Positions 62,731-64,000 of a DNA stretch of 64,000 bases are shown in pieces (the first letter of the stretch is position 1; each line of letters opens with the position of its first letter). Below the pieces are notes generated by a model, which saw only the letters and a program-made list of their open reading frames with translations, was not told the origin of the DNA and made no database searches. Origin of the DNA: CAYMCO01 sp964388955 (GTDB lineage: Bacteria > Chloroflexota > Anaerolineae > Anaerolineales > E44-bin32); contig CAYMCO010000032.1 in assembly GCA_964388955.1 (NCBI GenBank), positions 4,541 through 68,540 on the forward strand, in the 5' to 3' direction. Both the position numbers and the translations under genes were made by a program.

Positions 62731-63127
62731 GTGCTGTGCGCCATGCGCGCTGCGATATGCGCTCCGACCTCCAGGCCATCAGATGCAAGCGATAAGCGAC
62801 AGAGCCGGCCGATGAGTCGCATGCTTGAATAATCCAGGCCACTGATGGAGGGCCATGCAGTCCACGAAGGTGGACTTCGCCCCTGGTCGCAGCGACTTGA
62901 GTCGCCGGAAACCGGCTCCGGGCAAGGGTGCTGTGCGCCATGCGCGCTGCGATATGCGCTCCGACCTCTGGGCCCTCAGATGCAAGCGATAAGCGACAGA
63001 GTCGGCCGATGAGTCGCATGCTTGAATAATCCAGGCCACAGATGGAGGGCCATGCAGCCCACGAAGGTGGGCTTCGGCCCTGGTCGCAGCGACTTGAGTC
63101 GCCGGAAACCGGCTCTGGCCAGGGGAG
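62731..63127. repeat. 197-bp tandem repeat, two copies
   Basis: Copy 1 is 62731-62927 and copy 2 is 62928-63127, about 90% identical by eye. Each copy contains a hairpin AGTCCAC/GTGGACT (copy 1) or AGCCCAC/GTGGGCT (copy 2), a second stem GCGACT-TG-AGTCGC, and CCGG-AAA-CCGG. The gap 62669-63356 holds no gene; it contains this repeat, the 63163 heptad array, a hairpin and the 5S terminator. Confidence 0.85.
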
Positions 63128-63162
63128 AAGAGATGGTGAAGGTTGCAGGGTGAAGGAGGCTG

Positions 63163-63225
63163 TCAGCAATCAGCGGTCGGCCGCCAGCTTGAGCTGAAAG
63201 CTGAGCGCTGAGAGCCGAAAGCTGT
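63163..63225. repeat. nine 7-bp repeats with an orientation switch
   Basis: Four heptads in one direction (TCAGCAA, TCAGCGG, TCGGCCG, CCAGCTT; 63163-63190) are followed without a gap by five in the other (GAGCTGA, AAGCTGA, GCGCTGA, GAGCCGA, AAGCTGT; 63191-63225). The whole can fold on itself. Confidence 0.75.
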
Positions 63226-63259
63226 ACCCGCAGCGTTCGGCGTCCGTCGTCGGGCGCCC

Positions 63260-63296
63260 AGCACTACTCCCCGATGACTGATCCCTGAGTAGTGCT
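63260..63296. repeat. inverted repeat near the 5S gene
   Basis: AGCACTACTC (63260-63269) and GAGTAGTGCT (63287-63296), a perfect 10-bp pair. The stretch 63262-63310 also breaks into 7-bp units ending in CTGAT, CTGAG or CTGTT. Confidence 0.6.
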
Positions 63297-63315
63297 CCCT
63301 GCTCACTGTTCTCTT

Positions 63316-63344
63316 AAAACCTTCCGGCGCCCTGTGGGCGCCGG
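63316..63344 (-). terminator. rho-independent terminator of the rRNA operon
   Basis: CCGGCGCCC (63324-63332), loop TGT, GGGCGCCGG (63336-63344); on the minus strand it is followed by AAGGTTTTAAG. Confidence 0.88.
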
Positions 63345-63356
63345 GACCAAAAGCCC

Positions 63357-63472
<116 letters not shown>

Positions 63473-63519
63473 AGGCATTTTGTGCCTTATGAAGTTGTTA
63501 ACAATTCAATAGCCTGGTC

Positions 63520-63586
63520 AGCGAGTAGTGAGTGGTGAGCAGTGAGTAGCGGCACTACTCACTGTTCCCAGTTCACCGTTCACTGC
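63520..63586. repeat. inverted 7-bp repeats in the 23S-5S spacer
   Basis: Forward heptads AGCGAGT, AGTGAGT, GGTGAGC, AGTGAGT (63520-63547) and, after 11 bp, reverse heptads TCACTGT, TCCCAGT, TCACCGT, TCACTGC (63559-63586). The layout copies the 63163 array with a different unit. No tRNA is present in the spacer. Confidence 0.7.
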
Positions 63587-63613
63587 GCCCGAAGAGCGCC
63601 TATTTCTCCGCAT

Positions 63614-64000
<387 letters not shown>

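Noticed and set aside
62669..63169. N-terminal extension of the ECF sigma frame, or a gene within the tandem repeat
   Set aside because: The translated sequence is just the 197-bp repeat read twice; no sigma domain lies there.

Overview
The window reads as high-GC chromosomal DNA from a bacterium of the Chloroflexota, most likely the Anaerolineae or a neighbouring class. This rests on gene style and order (anchored TPR and LysM proteins, several family-5 peptide-binding lipoproteins, a fused glycyl-tRNA synthetase, a DnaG with a CX3C zinc finger), not on a database search. No phage, IS element, CRISPR array or plasmid replication gene was seen. Most of the window is housekeeping and transport.

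Layout. 1-9.1 kb (minus): a translation and envelope run rpsB-tsf-pyrH-frr-uppS-cdsA, then glpX, a two-TM protein, rho with a strong promoter and long leader, and a LysM protein cut by the window edge. 9.1-13.9 kb (minus): ugd, an active/inactive M16 peptidase pair, acpS and a thioesterase, overlapping end to end. 14-20.6 kb (plus): an Rrf2 regulator, a nitroreductase, then histidine degradation (hutU, a membrane protein, an MFS carrier, hutI and an unlisted 58-residue membrane protein). 20.7-23 kb (minus): groES-groEL under a textbook promoter and CIRCE operator. 23-32.2 kb: two anchored TPR proteins, RNase Z, an FmdB-type zinc ribbon, an Mth938-like protein, acylphosphatase, and an orphan nuoL-nuoM pair. 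32.5-40.3 kb (minus): dnaG-rpoD behind a long leader, and recO-glyQS. 40.7-45.1 kb (minus): glmU, a CBS/CorC membrane protein, cdd, tRNA-Gln and a receiver-roadblock protein.

45.5-56.2 kb is a peptide ABC transport island. On the plus strand a DppB-type permease is followed by a DppC-type permease fused to an M28 peptidase-like domain. On the minus strand lie DppD, DppF, a binding lipoprotein whose C-terminal lobe segment has moved to the N-terminus (an apparent circular permutation), DppB and two paralogous DppC genes. 56.5-62.7 kb (minus): two ECF sigma factors, one with an anti-sigma partner, a Nudix hydrolase, trmD and a second peptide-binding lipoprotein. The right end holds a 197-bp tandem repeat, 5S rRNA and the 3' end of 23S rRNA.

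The most unusual observations are the permuted binding protein, the permease-peptidase fusion, arrays of 7-bp repeats that reverse orientation in the middle (one inside the 23S-5S spacer), and a tandem repeat whose two copies differ by a paired base change in a stem. Gene starts were chosen from Shine-Dalgarno sites and overlaps where these were visible. Promoters and operators are read by eye and are predictions.
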